A stretch of DNA of 64,000 nt from Methylococcaceae bacterium UBA6146 (GTDB lineage: Bacteria > Pseudomonadota > Gammaproteobacteria > Methylococcales > Methylomonadaceae), in NCBI GenBank assembly GCA_002422395.1, contig DIUY01000009.1:124306-188305 (forward strand), given 5' to 3'. Below the pieces are notes generated by a model that was not told the origin of the DNA, made no database searches, and worked only from the letters and a program-made list of their open reading frames with translations. Positions 25,198-34,509 of this stretch are shown here, piece by piece. Position numbers and translations under genes: made by a program. Each line of letters opens with the position of its first letter. The first letter of the stretch is position 1.

Positions 25198-26034
25198 ATG
25201 CCATTACAACAGTTAGTCAACCATTTTAACGACCGTTTCCAAGCGGAACACCACTCCAGTTTTCGCCCCTTTATTTTGGAGAGCAACCGCGTCAGTGGTT
25301 TGTTCGGGCCAATCCGTATCGGCAGCACTTTTACGCCGGTGCGGTCGGCAGACCGTCTTGACCAATTGACCGGACATATTGCCCAGTTGCAGGTGTCGCC
25401 TTCCGATGGGTTTTTGCAAGCGCAGGGTGAAGCATTAAATTCTTCAGTGGATTTTCAATCCATCATTAATCTTGACCGCTTATCACGCACCGTCCACATG
25501 CTGAATTACTTGCCTTTTTCACATTTAGGCAATGTGTTGTTTTTGGACGTGGAGCCGCGCCACATTTTGGGCGTGGCAGATAATCATGGGGCGTATTTTG
25601 AGGAGATCATCGAAAAATGCGGCTTGGCGACGCAAAATGTCGTTATCTCGGTCACGCTTAACCACTATTACGCCTTGCACCACGGGCAGTTGCTCCAAGG
25701 TTTACAAAATTACCGGCAACATGGTTACCAGTTGGCGCTGAATGTCGGTCATTTGTACACGGCGAACGGTTTGGTGGATTTTATCGCCAAGCTGGCGCCC
25801 CATTATTTGCGTATCCACGCGCCAGGCTCCGGCCAGAGCGATTTGGATTTTCAAATCACCTGGCCGTCAGCGTTAAAGTCCCTAAAACAATTGGTGACTT
25901 TAGTGGGCGGTCAGGCGATCTTGCAACAGGTTGATGACAAAGAGCAGGCATTCGTGGTGGCCCCTACCGGCTTTAATTTGGTGCAAGGGCGTTATTATGA
26001 CTTGCTATCGGTCGACCATTTGCGGTGCTTGTAA
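25198..26034 (+). CDS. Degenerate EAL-domain protein, probably catalytically inactive
   Basis: 278 residues that follow the EAL phosphodiesterase fold in outline: GEALNSS near residue 77, LFLDVEP, VVISVTLNHY, QLALNVGHLYTANGLVDFIAKLAPHYLRI-type region, and a final GFNLVQGRYYD resembling the usual QG-Y/F-x-x-P end. Key catalytic residues are replaced. The acidic DDFG pair reads NVGH, the downstream Lys is Arg, and the LxxTE glutamate is absent. Hydrolysis of cyclic di-GMP is therefore unlikely, and a binding or regulatory role is inferred. A GGAG site precedes the ATG. It is convergent with cysA and divergent from cysB, so it may act in sulfate regulation. Confidence 0.65.
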   Translation: MPLQQLVNHFNDRFQAEHHSSFRPFILESNRVSGLFGPIRIGSTFTPVRSADRLDQLTGHIAQLQVSPSDGFLQAQGEALNSSVDFQSIINLDRLSRTVHMLNYLPFSHLGNVLFLDVEPRHILGVADNHGAYFEEIIEKCGLATQNVVISVTLNHYYALHHGQLLQGLQNYRQHGYQLALNVGHLYTANGLVDFIAKLAPHYLRIHAPGSGQSDLDFQITWPSALKSLKQLVTLVGGQAILQQVDDKEQAFVVAPTGFNLVQGRYYDLLSVDHLRCL

Positions 26035-26062
26035 AACGTACTTTTTAAGTGCCGCGTGTGTA

Positions 26063-26100
26063 GTGCCCATCAAGCGATACGCCAAGCTTTTGATGGGCAC
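26063..26100. terminator. Hairpin between the convergent EAL and cysA genes
   Basis: GTGCCCATCAA (26063-26073) and TTGATGGGCAC (26090-26100) form a perfect 11-bp stem with a 16-base loop in the 105-bp gap between the two stop codons. There is no long T tract, so it may stabilise the mRNA ends more than terminate them. Confidence 0.5.
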
Positions 26101-26139
26101 GGCGCAGCCTTTGCCCATCCCGCCCACAACCAACACACC

Positions 26140-27177
26140 CTAATGGAACCAATGGGCATGGCGTATCCGCACCGCCACCTTATCGCCCTTATCAATTTGT
26201 AAGGCTTTGAATTGTTCGTTGGGCATTTCCGCAAACAGGGTCGTCATGCCTCCGTCCGCGTCTTTGCTAAGCAATTCGACGCGGATCAATGCGCCCAAAT
26301 GCTGCCAATCTTTCAAAATAGCTTGCGCCCCTTCGCCGGTGGCTTTGTCCAGTCCAATATCATGCGGCCTGACATGGGCGACTTTTCCGGTTTCCGGGGT
26401 TGGCAAGCCGGAGTTTTTTAGCCAAAAAGTATCCTGCTGCCCCAATTCAAACACATTGGTATGGCCGATAAACTGCGACACAAACGCATTCGCGGGATGG
26501 TCGTAAATGTCACTGGGCGAGCCTTGCTGTTCGACATGCCCTTTGTTGAGCACGACGATCTGGCTGGCGACCTCCATGGCTTCTTCTTGGTCATGGGTGA
26601 CGAAGATGCTGGTGACGTTCAATTCATGATGCAAATGCCGCAGCCATAGGCGCAAATCCTTACGCACGCTGGCATCCAAAGCGCCGAAAGGCTCGTCAAG
26701 CAACAATACCGAAGGTTCGACGGCGAGTGCCCGTGCCAAGGCAATGCGCTGGCGTTGACCGCCTGACAATTGTTCAGGAAAGCGGTTCGCCAGCCAATCC
26801 AATTGCACCAAATTCAAAAGCGCGTGTACTTTTTTCTTGATTTCCGTTTCATGCAGGCGTTCTTTTTTAGGTTTGACCCTCAGCCCGAAGGCAATGTTGT
26901 CGAATACGGTCATGTGCCGGAACAACGCGTAATGCTGGAATACAAAGCCAATTTGACGGTTTTTGATGGGTTGGTCGGTCACTTCACTGCCTTTTAGGAA
27001 CACCTCCCCACGGTCAGCGTGTTCCAAACCGGCGATAATACGTAACAAGGTGGTCTTGCCGCAGCCGGACGGGCCTAGCAAAGCAACCAATTCGCCTTCA
27101 GGAATATCTAAGTTGATGTTTGCCAAGGCGGTGAAATCGCCGAACTGTTTGCTGATATTGTTTAGGATAATGCTCAT
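26140..27177 (-). CDS. cysA: Sulfate/thiosulfate ABC importer ATP-binding protein
   Basis: A 345-residue ATPase of the CysA family. Walker A is GPSGCGKTT, signature LSGGQRQR, Walker B LLLDEPFGALD, and the switch His lies in VTHDQEE. The C-terminal regulatory region (about residues 240-345) includes VRPHDIGLD, typical of sulfate importers. It is the last gene of the operon, 27 bp after cysW. Confidence 0.95.
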   Translation of the reverse strand: MSIILNNISKQFGDFTALANINLDIPEGELVALLGPSGCGKTTLLRIIAGLEHADRGEVFLKGSEVTDQPIKNRQIGFVFQHYALFRHMTVFDNIAFGLRVKPKKERLHETEIKKKVHALLNLVQLDWLANRFPEQLSGGQRQRIALARALAVEPSVLLLDEPFGALDASVRKDLRLWLRHLHHELNVTSIFVTHDQEEAMEVASQIVVLNKGHVEQQGSPSDIYDHPANAFVSQFIGHTNVFELGQQDTFWLKNSGLPTPETGKVAHVRPHDIGLDKATGEGAQAILKDWQHLGALIRVELLSKDADGGMTTLFAEMPNEQFKALQIDKGDKVAVRIRHAHWFH

Positions 27178-27204
27178 AATGGTCTCTTGACTGATGTTTT
27201 TTGA

Positions 27205-28080
27205 TTATTCGGATGCCACACGGGCGCTTTTAAGGTCTTGGGCTTGCCGCCATTCCAAGAAGGTTTTGATAACCAGCGTGACGACTGCCAGGCCGGCCAA
27301 CAGGGAAGCGCCGGCGAACGAGCCGACAAAGTCATATTCGTTATAAGTCACTTCCACATGCAGCGGCAGGGTATTGGTCAAGCCCCGGATATGCCCTGAC
27401 ACCACCGACACCGCGCCGAACTCGCCCATAGCGCGGGCATTGCACAGCAACACGCCATACAGCAATCCCCATTTGATATTGGGCAGGGTGATCTTAAAAA
27501 ACATTTTCCAAGACCCGGCGCCCAGCGACAACGCCGCTTCTTCCTCTTCGTGGCCGATTTCCTGTAGCAACGGGATAAGTTCGCGGGCAACAAACGGAAA
27601 GGTGACAAACAAAGTCGCCAAAATGATGCCGGGCACGGCGAAAATAATCTTGATGTCGTGATCCGACAACCAAGTGCCAAACCAGCCTTGGGCGCCAAAC
27701 ACCAACACATAGATCAAACCGGCAATGACTGGCGACACCGAGAACGGCAAGTCGATTAAGGTGAGCAACACGTTTTTGCCAGAAAATTCAAAACGGGCAA
27801 TAGCCCAGGCGGCACAGACGCCAAACATCGTTGTCAATGGCACGGTGATTAAGGCGGTCAACAAGGTCAAGCGGATGGCCGCCAAGGTGTCCGGGTGGGT
27901 CAGGCTATCCCGGTAAGTGAGCCAACCCTTAGCGAAGGCCTCGGTTAAGACGGTGGCTAAAGGCAACACCAAAAACAGGCCGATAATGGCCAAGGTTAAA
28001 GTGATTAATAAGTATTTGAAGCCGTCCGGATCGGACAGGCTAAGCGGTTTGTGGGCATGGGCCGCAGCGGTTATTTTCAT
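27205..28080 (-). CDS. cysW: Sulfate/thiosulfate ABC importer permease CysW
   Basis: A 291-residue inner-membrane permease with about six helices. The EAA loop reads EEEAALSLGAGSWKMFFKITLP. Together with CysT it forms the transmembrane channel. The N-terminus carries a short cytoplasmic tail before the first helix, and an AAGGAG site precedes the ATG. The gap to cysT is 12 bp. Confidence 0.94.
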   Translation of the reverse strand: MKITAAAHAHKPLSLSDPDGFKYLLITLTLAIIGLFLVLPLATVLTEAFAKGWLTYRDSLTHPDTLAAIRLTLLTALITVPLTTMFGVCAAWAIARFEFSGKNVLLTLIDLPFSVSPVIAGLIYVLVFGAQGWFGTWLSDHDIKIIFAVPGIILATLFVTFPFVARELIPLLQEIGHEEEEAALSLGAGSWKMFFKITLPNIKWGLLYGVLLCNARAMGEFGAVSVVSGHIRGLTNTLPLHVEVTYNEYDFVGSFAGASLLAGLAVVTLVIKTFLEWRQAQDLKSARVASE

Positions 28081-28092
28081 CGGGTTTTCTCC

Positions 28093-28920
28093 TTAAAGTT
28101 GTCCGTTACGGCGGCGTAACCAGCCTTGCAACAAGTTGATCAACAACAACAAAATGAACGAAAGGATCAGCATGACCAAACCAATCGCGGTGGCGCCGGC
28201 GTAGTCGTATTGTTCCAGTTTAGTGATAATCAACAGCGGCACAATCTCCGAGATATAGGGCATGTTGCCGGCGATAAAGATCACCGAGCCATACTCCCCG
28301 ACGGCACGCGCAAAAGCCAATGCAAAACCGGTCAGTGCGGCTGGCAAGATGTTGGGTAGGATCACCTTAATAAAAGTCTGCAAACGGTTGGCGCCCAAGC
28401 TGGCGGCGGCCTCTTCCATAGCCGTGTCAAATTCCTGCAACACTGGTTCAATGGTGCGGACGACGAAGGGCAGGCCGATAAAAATCATTGCAAACACAAT
28501 CCCCAGCGGCTTATAGGCAATTTGTACGCCGAACACCGCCAGCACCAGCTTGCCGATAACGCCGTTAGGCTGGTAAATGGTTGCCAGCACAATACCGGCA
28601 ACGGCGGTCGGTAAGGCAAACGGCAGGTCAATCAAGGCATCAAACAGCCGTTTGCCAGGAAACGGATAGCGCACTAAGGTCCAGGCGATGATAAAGCCGA
28701 AAATCCCGGCGACAGCGGCGGCGCTTAACGCCGAGACAAAGGTGACCCGGAACGAGGCAATAACGCGCTGGTTGGTCAAGATAGCCCAAAATTCATCCCA
28801 ACTGAGCTGAAAGGTTTTTAGCAGCATTGCGCTGAGCGGGATCAGCACGATCAGCGACAAGTAAACAAGGGTAAAACTGATGGCCGGGCGGAACCCCGGC
28901 ATAATGTGGCTTTGTGGCAT
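28093..28920 (-). CDS. cysT: Sulfate/thiosulfate ABC importer permease CysT (CysU)
   Basis: A 275-residue permease paired with CysW. Its EAA loop reads MEEAAASLGANRLQTFIKV, and LIDLPFALPTAVAGI is a CysT signature. It begins MPQSHIMPGFRPAISF; the ATG at 28920 is kept, although the one at 28902 is also possible. The 247-bp gap from sbp contains a MITE-A copy. Confidence 0.94.
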   Translation of the reverse strand: MPQSHIMPGFRPAISFTLVYLSLIVLIPLSAMLLKTFQLSWDEFWAILTNQRVIASFRVTFVSALSAAAVAGIFGFIIAWTLVRYPFPGKRLFDALIDLPFALPTAVAGIVLATIYQPNGVIGKLVLAVFGVQIAYKPLGIVFAMIFIGLPFVVRTIEPVLQEFDTAMEEAAASLGANRLQTFIKVILPNILPAALTGFALAFARAVGEYGSVIFIAGNMPYISEIVPLLIITKLEQYDYAGATAIGLVMLILSFILLLLINLLQGWLRRRNGQL

Positions 28921-29049
28921 TGTGGTGGCCTTTGGTTAATGTTGCAAAAAACAGCGGTGTGTTATCTCTCATCTGTTTTTTGTGGTTCAAGCCGCAGGGC
29001 ATGGCGGTGCATACCCTGCAATGGTGGCGCTTATGACGGCTGTCTAATT

Positions 29050-29159
29050 GGTAGTGGGTTAAATGTGGTGGTTGGAGTACAAGCCTTGGCTTGTACTGAG
29101 GCAAACCAAGGTTTGCACTCCAGCTTATCAACGTGCAGCCACAGATTTAACCCATCACC
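29050..29159. repeat. MITE-A copy 2, directly after the sbp stop codon
   Basis: 110 bp from GGTAGTGGGTTAAATG to TTTAACCCATCACC, with the two inner palindromes of the family. Exact 8-bp direct repeats GTCTAATT flank it (29042-29049 and 29160-29167). The right-hand duplication touches the sbp stop codon (29168-29170), so the element lies between sbp and cysT within the operon. Confidence 0.92.
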
Positions 29160-29167
29160 GTCTAATT

Positions 29168-30175
29168 TTATTGGGGCGCATAGATTTCATCGAACGTGCC
29201 GCCATCAGCAAAATGGGTTGCTTGGGCTTTTTCCCAGCCGCCGAAAATCTCATCCACAGAAACACGTTCCAGTTTTGGGAAGCGCGCTAAATCTTTCGGG
29301 TCGGCAAATTCTGGCTTGAACGGGCGGTAATAATATTTGGCCGCCAGTTTTTGGCCGACGGGTGAATATAAGTGGTTAAGATAGGCTTCGGCCAAATCAC
29401 GGGTACCGCTTTTTTCGGCGACTTTGTCCAACACCGTAACGGGTGTTTCGGCCAAAATACTGGTCTGCGGCACGATAATGTCGAATTGATCGGGTCCCAG
29501 TTGGTTAACGGCCAGAAAGGCTTCGTTTTCCCAAGCCAGCAAGACATCGCCGATGCCACGCTGGACAAAAGTGGTGGTGGAACCGCGTGCGCCAGAATCC
29601 AATATCGGCACGTTTTTATACAGTTTTTTCACAAAATCCTTGGCGGCCTCTTTGTTGCCGTATTTTTTTTCGGCAAACGCCCATGCCGCCAGATAGTTGT
29701 AGCGGGCACCGCCAGAGGTTTTGGGGTTGGGCGTAATCACCGCCACGCCTTCCTTGACCAAATCAGTCCAATCCGTGACGCCTTTCGGGTTGCCCTTACG
29801 CACGAGGAACACGATAGTCGAGGTATACGGCGCACTGTTGTTCGGCAGGCGTTTTTGCCAGCTTTTGTCCAGTTTGCCGGTTTTAGCGGCAATTTGGTCG
29901 ATGTCATACGATAACGCCAGCGTCAGCACGTCGGCTTCCAAGCCGTCGATGACCGCCCGCGCCTGTTTGCCGGCGCCACCGTGCGACTGTTGAATTTGCA
30001 CGTCCTCGCCAGTTTTTTCCTTCCAGTCTTTAATGAAGGCTTTGTTGTACTCTTGGTAAAACTCGCGAGTGGGGTCGTAGGAGACGTTCAGTAAGGTTCT
30101 GTCCGCGATGACCTGAAAACTGACCGACAAGGCCACTATCAGGATTACTGTTTTCGCTAAGGTGATTAATTTCAT
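29168..30175 (-). CDS. sbp: Periplasmic sulfate-binding protein
   Basis: A 335-residue solute-binding protein with a signal peptide ending at FQVIA. Family motifs include NVSYDPTREFYQEYN, QQSHGGAGKQARAV and TSGGARYNYLAAWA. It delivers sulfate (perhaps thiosulfate) to CysTWA. It starts with ATG at 30175 and is 43 bp downstream of the porin gene in the same operon. Confidence 0.95.
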   Translation of the reverse strand: MKLITLAKTVILIVALSVSFQVIADRTLLNVSYDPTREFYQEYNKAFIKDWKEKTGEDVQIQQSHGGAGKQARAVIDGLEADVLTLALSYDIDQIAAKTGKLDKSWQKRLPNNSAPYTSTIVFLVRKGNPKGVTDWTDLVKEGVAVITPNPKTSGGARYNYLAAWAFAEKKYGNKEAAKDFVKKLYKNVPILDSGARGSTTTFVQRGIGDVLLAWENEAFLAVNQLGPDQFDIIVPQTSILAETPVTVLDKVAEKSGTRDLAEAYLNHLYSPVGQKLAAKYYYRPFKPEFADPKDLARFPKLERVSVDEIFGGWEKAQATHFADGGTFDEIYAPQ

Positions 30176-30218
30176 GGTCTGTTCCTTAAAAATGATGACT
30201 AAATGCGCTAATTGCCAA

Positions 30219-31730
30219 TCAGCTCTTGCCGTCGCCGAAAGCGTTCAACGACACTTCAAAATAAAAGAAATTGCTGGCTTCGGACGTGAACGGCCCGGTT
30301 ACCGGCGTATCGAACGAGGTCGTAAAATCCCCTGGGGTAAAACGGGCGTAGCTCAGGCTCCAATCAACGAAGCCATTAAGCTTATGGCGCATGCGGATAT
30401 CGAACTCATGGCCCATAAAATCACCGCTGTTGCCGGTACGGTCGCGCAGATTGGCCCGGCGGAAGCCATCGGTTTCGCTGTCCAGCCAATAAGCGCTATA
30501 CGCAGTGTCAATGCGCACGTCTTTATGCGGCTTGAATTCCAGCCTCAGCTTGGGCGCATGGACGTTGTCCCAAGAAAAATAATCGTTCCTGGACCAGGGT
30601 TGGTTGAAACCGAAGAAAGCGTCAAAACGGTCATTGTCGTTATCGTTGGGATTCAGGTCGCCGGTGCCGAAGCCGTAATAGCCGCTTAAGCGGGGCTTCC
30701 AATCGTGATCGAAGCTATAGCCCAGCTCTAGCGAATACGCCAAAGCATCATGTTCGCCCATAATCTGCACTGCTTGGCCGTTGACCGTGCGGGTCACGCC
30801 GGATTCGCCGAATTGTTTATTGATGTCGGCATCGAAATCAAAGCTACTGTCGGGAATTACACCGTAAACCCTTAGGCCAGGGGCGTAGACGTTGCGGTCG
30901 TTGACGCGGTTGGCCACCACTGGGTCGAACGGGTTGCCATCCACCGAACGCCCCAAAAAGTAAGGCTGTATCGTGAGGATGTCCGACCAATGGCGGATGC
31001 TGAGGATGCCGCCGTAGAACCAGGTTTTCTCGTCCGGGCGGTCGAACTCGTATTTTAGCCGCTCCACCGGTTGCAAGGCGAAGGTGTCCAAATCCCAGTC
31101 GTTCTGCTTTTTGCCAAAATGCAGCCGGAAACCCTCGAAGTTATTGGTGGTGTTGCGGAATTGGTTGTTGCCAATCAAGCGCCGGTCCAATTGTTCAAAC
31201 GCCATCCGTCCGGCACGCAAGCTGATAGGCCGGTTATGGCCCAAGGCATGGTTGAAATACAGTTCGGCATAGCCTTGGATCAGCTCGAACTCGTTGACAT
31301 CGGCATCCGAGGGTTCATAAAGGCCGTTGTAGCTGCGGGCGTCCTCGAATTCGACGGCGAAGCGCAATGGGTCGAGGATATCTTTAACACCTAGATAGGC
31401 GCGGGTGCGCAACAGCCAGAGATTGTCCGGATCGGCGCGATAGCGGGTGACTGCACTGCCCGACGAAGTGTCAGTCCATGGCCTTAAGTCGTTCTCGCGG
31501 TATTCGTAACGGGTCCTGAAATCCAAGCCCACATCAAGCCAATCGACATCGCGCAACTGCTCGAATTGCGTACGGCTCAAGTTACGGACATAAGCGGGCG
31601 GATCCGGGTCGGGTTCAACCCGGTAGGCGTTGGTTTTAACATAGTAATCTTCGGCAACCGCCAAACCCGGCGAAGCCAGCAGCAAAGCCCAGAATGGCAG
31701 TGTTGCGTACGCACTTTTTGGAAGTGGCAT
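30219..31730 (-). CDS. Outer-membrane porin, alginate-export family, in the sulfate operon
   Basis: 503 residues with a signal peptide ending at GLAVA, then a barrel of alternating strands. LRAGRMAFEQLDRRLIGNNQFRNT-type sequence marks the alginate-export family. It ends with a strand rich in aromatics (FFYFEVSLNAF), although the final residues are GDGKS and not a terminal Phe. AGGAG lies 6 nt before the ATG at 31730. Its place between yezD and sbp suggests a sulfate or sulfonate channel (inference). Confidence 0.78.
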   Translation of the reverse strand: MPLPKSAYATLPFWALLLASPGLAVAEDYYVKTNAYRVEPDPDPPAYVRNLSRTQFEQLRDVDWLDVGLDFRTRYEYRENDLRPWTDTSSGSAVTRYRADPDNLWLLRTRAYLGVKDILDPLRFAVEFEDARSYNGLYEPSDADVNEFELIQGYAELYFNHALGHNRPISLRAGRMAFEQLDRRLIGNNQFRNTTNNFEGFRLHFGKKQNDWDLDTFALQPVERLKYEFDRPDEKTWFYGGILSIRHWSDILTIQPYFLGRSVDGNPFDPVVANRVNDRNVYAPGLRVYGVIPDSSFDFDADINKQFGESGVTRTVNGQAVQIMGEHDALAYSLELGYSFDHDWKPRLSGYYGFGTGDLNPNDNDNDRFDAFFGFNQPWSRNDYFSWDNVHAPKLRLEFKPHKDVRIDTAYSAYWLDSETDGFRRANLRDRTGNSGDFMGHEFDIRMRHKLNGFVDWSLSYARFTPGDFTTSFDTPVTGPFTSEASNFFYFEVSLNAFGDGKS

Positions 31731-31839
31731 ATTTAACTCCTACTTAAATTTAGAGAGATACAGCTGCTTCCGGTGATCCGGTCAGTGCGCTGATGGAAAA
31801 TAGCTTGTTACCTCCGGTTGACCGGTGGGTTTGACAATA

Positions 31840-32013
31840 TTATTGGGTTTTGAGCCGGAATTTCTCGTGCTTGTCAATTTGCACGACACGCCCGTCATGC
31901 ACGACAATTTCGATGGAGCCAAAACGGATGCTTTGCAAAATAGAAACGATGTGCGCAGTAATCTCCTGATGGCTTTCCGGCTTTGGCAAATCAATAGGTA
32001 AAGGGCTGTTCAT
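31840..32013 (-). CDS. YezD-family small protein (DUF2292), 57 aa
   Basis: A compact protein ending with the family pattern ILQSIRFGSIEIVVHDGRVV then QIDKHEKFRL. The start at 32013 has a GGAGAG site 4 nt upstream. YezD-like genes often sit at the head of sulfate or cysteine operons; biochemical function is unknown to me. Here it is the first gene of the run yezD-porin-sbp-cysT-cysW-cysA, with a 109-bp gap to the porin. Confidence 0.8.
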   Translation of the reverse strand: MNSPLPIDLPKPESHQEITAHIVSILQSIRFGSIEIVVHDGRVVQIDKHEKFRLKTQ

Positions 32014-32426
32014 AGACTCTCCGGACAACACGTTTTATTGTTTAGGTGACGTTCAATTACCACGGCACGCCAAGAAGCAGGCAAAATTCATCTTGTTATC
32101 CAAGCCGCTACAAGGCTGAAAGCGTTGCTGTTGTTTAAACGTAAATTTTTGTTGTCGAGATGTTAGTGAAATACGTTAGCCGCGTGAAACGATATATTTC
32201 GATTTGAACATCTCATTTGAAGATATAGCCGGCCAAAACAAGCTATAAATTGGTTTGAAACGCCGGCGCAATGTGGTGGGTGTAAGGCGGGATGAAGGTG
32301 GGCAGTTTCGATTGATTTAGTCAGTAAACCGAACAGGTTTTTTACAAAAAATTAATTTAATTTGACCCTATAGATTCGGTTGCCCTGCATGGATGGGGGC
32401 TTGGCGTTGATTACTGAGTAGAGACA

Positions 32427-32456
32427 AAAAGCCCCAGCCTGTTGGCCGGGGCTTTT
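32427..32456. terminator. Bidirectional terminator-like hairpin in a gene-free stretch
   Basis: AAAAGCCCC (32427-32435) and GGGGCTTTT (32448-32456) form a strong stem with A/T tails on both sides. It belongs to no visible gene: 32032-32676 otherwise shows only AT-rich intergenic DNA, including the presumed promoter region of yezD. It may be left from a gene lost when insertion sequences arrived. Confidence 0.6.
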
Positions 32457-32676
32457 GCTTGATAGCTATTTAATTTGGGGTATTAATTTATTTGACGTTG
32501 AGCAAAAGCAAGTTTCTTCTTCTCTGCTTCACTGAGAAAAATTTCTACTGGTTGATACAGTTCTGATACCTTTAGATGTATTAGTCTCGACTTTATCTGA
32601 CACATCGACTTGAAAAGATGAGATTTACCGGTTATGGGGTGTCGAACCCTAAACCAAAACACAAAAGGTAACGGCC

Positions 32677-32721
32677 ATGTTGCACACCAACAATCCCATT
32701 ATCAAACATAAGGCACTGATG
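32677..32721 (+). pseudogene. 5' remnant of an IS481-type transposase gene
   Basis: An ATG opens MLHTNNPIIKHKALM and is then cut by the left end of the next element at 32722. The opening matches my recollection of IS481-family transposases (MLHTNNPIIKHK..). An AAAAGG site precedes it. Only 15 codons remain. Confidence 0.5.
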
Positions 32722-34064
32722 TGGCTACACTAAACCGGACACACCCTTTAAAATATTGTGAAAAGAGTGCGGCCCTAATATGAGCCAAGAAAAAGCCAAA
32801 ACCTATAGCGCCGAATTTAGAGGGCCAGCCGTCAAGCTGGCCAATGAAAGCGATAAGCCCATTGCCCAAACCGCCAGAGAGCTAGGTGTTAACGAAAACA
32901 CCCCGCATACCTGGATCAATAAATACAGCCGGCCGCTTGAGCGGGATAAAACCGTCCGTACTGACGAACATTTATACGACGACACAAGCGCCTCAAGAAA
33001 GAAAATGCCCGATTGATGGAGGGGCGTGATTTATTACTTGTGCCCTGCGGGTAAAAAAGGCGGCAGCGTACCCTTCGACTCGCTCAGGACAGGCTTTGCC
33101 AAGGGGCAACGGTCGACTGCACGGATGCAGGAGGTAGGGCAACGCAGGAGCGGTTGCCGAAAAGTGCGCCCGGATTAAGCAACATACGCCTGAATTCCCT
33201 GTCGATTCGATGTGCCGTTTTATACCCTCAGGGGCACAAGTGCAGGTCTCGCGTAGCGCCTATTACGCCTGGCTACAACGCCCTCAAACAGCAACAGAAA
33301 AGGAGGATGTCGGACTGGCACCTATTATCCATAGCCTCTTTAAGAAGAGCCGGGCCACTTACGGCGCCCGGCGTATCAAGAAGGCGTTATTCGATCAGCG
33401 GCGCACCGTCAGCCGTCGCCGAACCAGTCGATTGATGGATCAGGAAAATTTGGCGTGCAAAACCCAGCGTAAGTTTAAAGCGGCCACCGGTTCCAAACAT
33501 GACAAGCCTATATCACCGAATCTTCTGGATCGTGGCTTTAATGTGGACCAACCCGATCAGGTCTATGTTGGCGATATTACCTATATTCACACCCAAGAAG
33601 GCCGGTTGTATTTGGCTGTCGTGATTGACCTGTATTCACGGCAAGTGGCCGGTTGGTCAATGGCGGAACATATGCGCACCCAGCTCGTCAACGATGCCCT
33701 GTCAATGGCTATTTGGAAGCGTAAACCCGACAAAGGTTTGTTGTGGCATACTGATCGGGGCAGCCAATATGCTTCGGAAAGCCACCGTGCGCTGTTAAGG
33801 CAACACAGTATCAGCCGGAGTATGGGCCGTAAGGGCAATTGCCGGGATAATGCCGTATCGGAAAGCTTCTTCCATACGCTCAAAACCGAACTGACACACC
33901 ATGAGACTTATCAAACCCGTTCTACGGCAAAACAGGCTGTGTTTGAATATATTGGGGTCTTTTACAACAGGGAGCGGCGGCATTCAGCCAATGGTGTGTG
34001 TCGCCTGTAGACTACGAATTGCAGCAAATGGCTGCTTAACCATGTGTCCGGGAAAGTGTAGCCA
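32722..34064 (+). mobile_element. Decayed IS3-family insertion sequence
   Basis: Ends are imperfect 21-bp inverted repeats: TGGCTACACT-AAA-CCGGACAC at 32722-32742 and the complement of TGGCTACACT-TTC-CCGGACAC at 34044-34064, with the TG..CA termini usual for IS3. Flanks (..TGATG and CCTCA..) show no short target duplication. It lies at the leader-distal end of the CRISPR array, 7 bp from the last repeat. Confidence 0.85.
32780..34039 (+). pseudogene. Frameshifted IS3 transposase (orfA and orfB)
   Basis: OrfA opens MSQEKAKTYSAEFRG with an intact helix-turn-helix, but shifts frame after DEHLYD near 32983 and is then interrupted by foreign sequence (about 33030-33165) that includes a piece of the TTCGAC dispersed repeat. 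OrfB resumes near 33168. The DDE residues remain (GDITYIH, HTDRGSQY, NAVSESFFH). A further frameshift near 33990 makes the frame stop at 34010; shifting frame restores SPVDYELQQMAA and a stop at 34037-34039. It is therefore unlikely to move by itself. Confidence 0.85.
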
Positions 34065-34071
34065 CCTCATT

Positions 34072-34222
34072 GGGTTCATCCCCGCGGGTGCGGGGAACGC
34101 GGTGGACAAAATCGCCGCAACGGTACGGTTGGCGGTTCATCCCCGCGGGTGCGGGGAACGCAAAGCTTGTGCAACTTGCTCAATCATGATCGGCGGTTCA
34201 TCCCCGCGGGTGCGGGGAACGC
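34072..34222 (-). CRISPR. Leader-distal block of the type I-E array (3 repeats, 2 spacers)
   Basis: Repeats at 34072-34100, 34133-34161 and 34194-34222 with two 32-bp spacers. The outermost repeat has G for C at its first plus-strand base, a typical change in a terminal repeat. The block is separated from the main array by a 478-bp insert. Confidence 0.95.
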
Positions 34223-34509
34223 CTATACAAAGTTACGCTTTTTTTAGGGGTGTACTTTGTTGCTTGGGCAATTATTTTATCGCTTGGAAAATAAAATGTA
34301 TTTAATGGCAATCCAGAGGTATTAAATAACCACGTCTTAACCCAAGGAACAAGTAACCCATCAAATATAGGCATACTTCTTCCATTAAGGGTAATGGAGC
34401 TTTTTTCATTTTTTGATGAATTATCTGACTTACTAAACTTTATCTCATCAATTAACGACCTTGATTCGGGAGTAATGGGGTCAATATCTGACTTACTTCC
34501 TCCGGCCAT
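34198..34509 (-). CDS. Hypothetical ORF (103 aa) ending within a CRISPR repeat
   Basis: Opens MAGGSKSDIDPITPESR and contains ITLNGRSMPIFDGLLVPW, which reads like real protein. The last codons (RSPHPRG, TGA at 34198) come from repeat 3, so the original gene is cut off by the array border. There is no spaced ribosome site (AGGA is one base from the ATG). It is probably the continuation of the 61-aa gene after a frameshift, or a fragment of a longer gene. Confidence 0.4.
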   Translation of the reverse strand: MAGGSKSDIDPITPESRSLIDEIKFSKSDNSSKNEKSSITLNGRSMPIFDGLLVPWVKTWLFNTSGLPLNTFYFPSDKIIAQATKYTPKKSVTLYRRSPHPRG

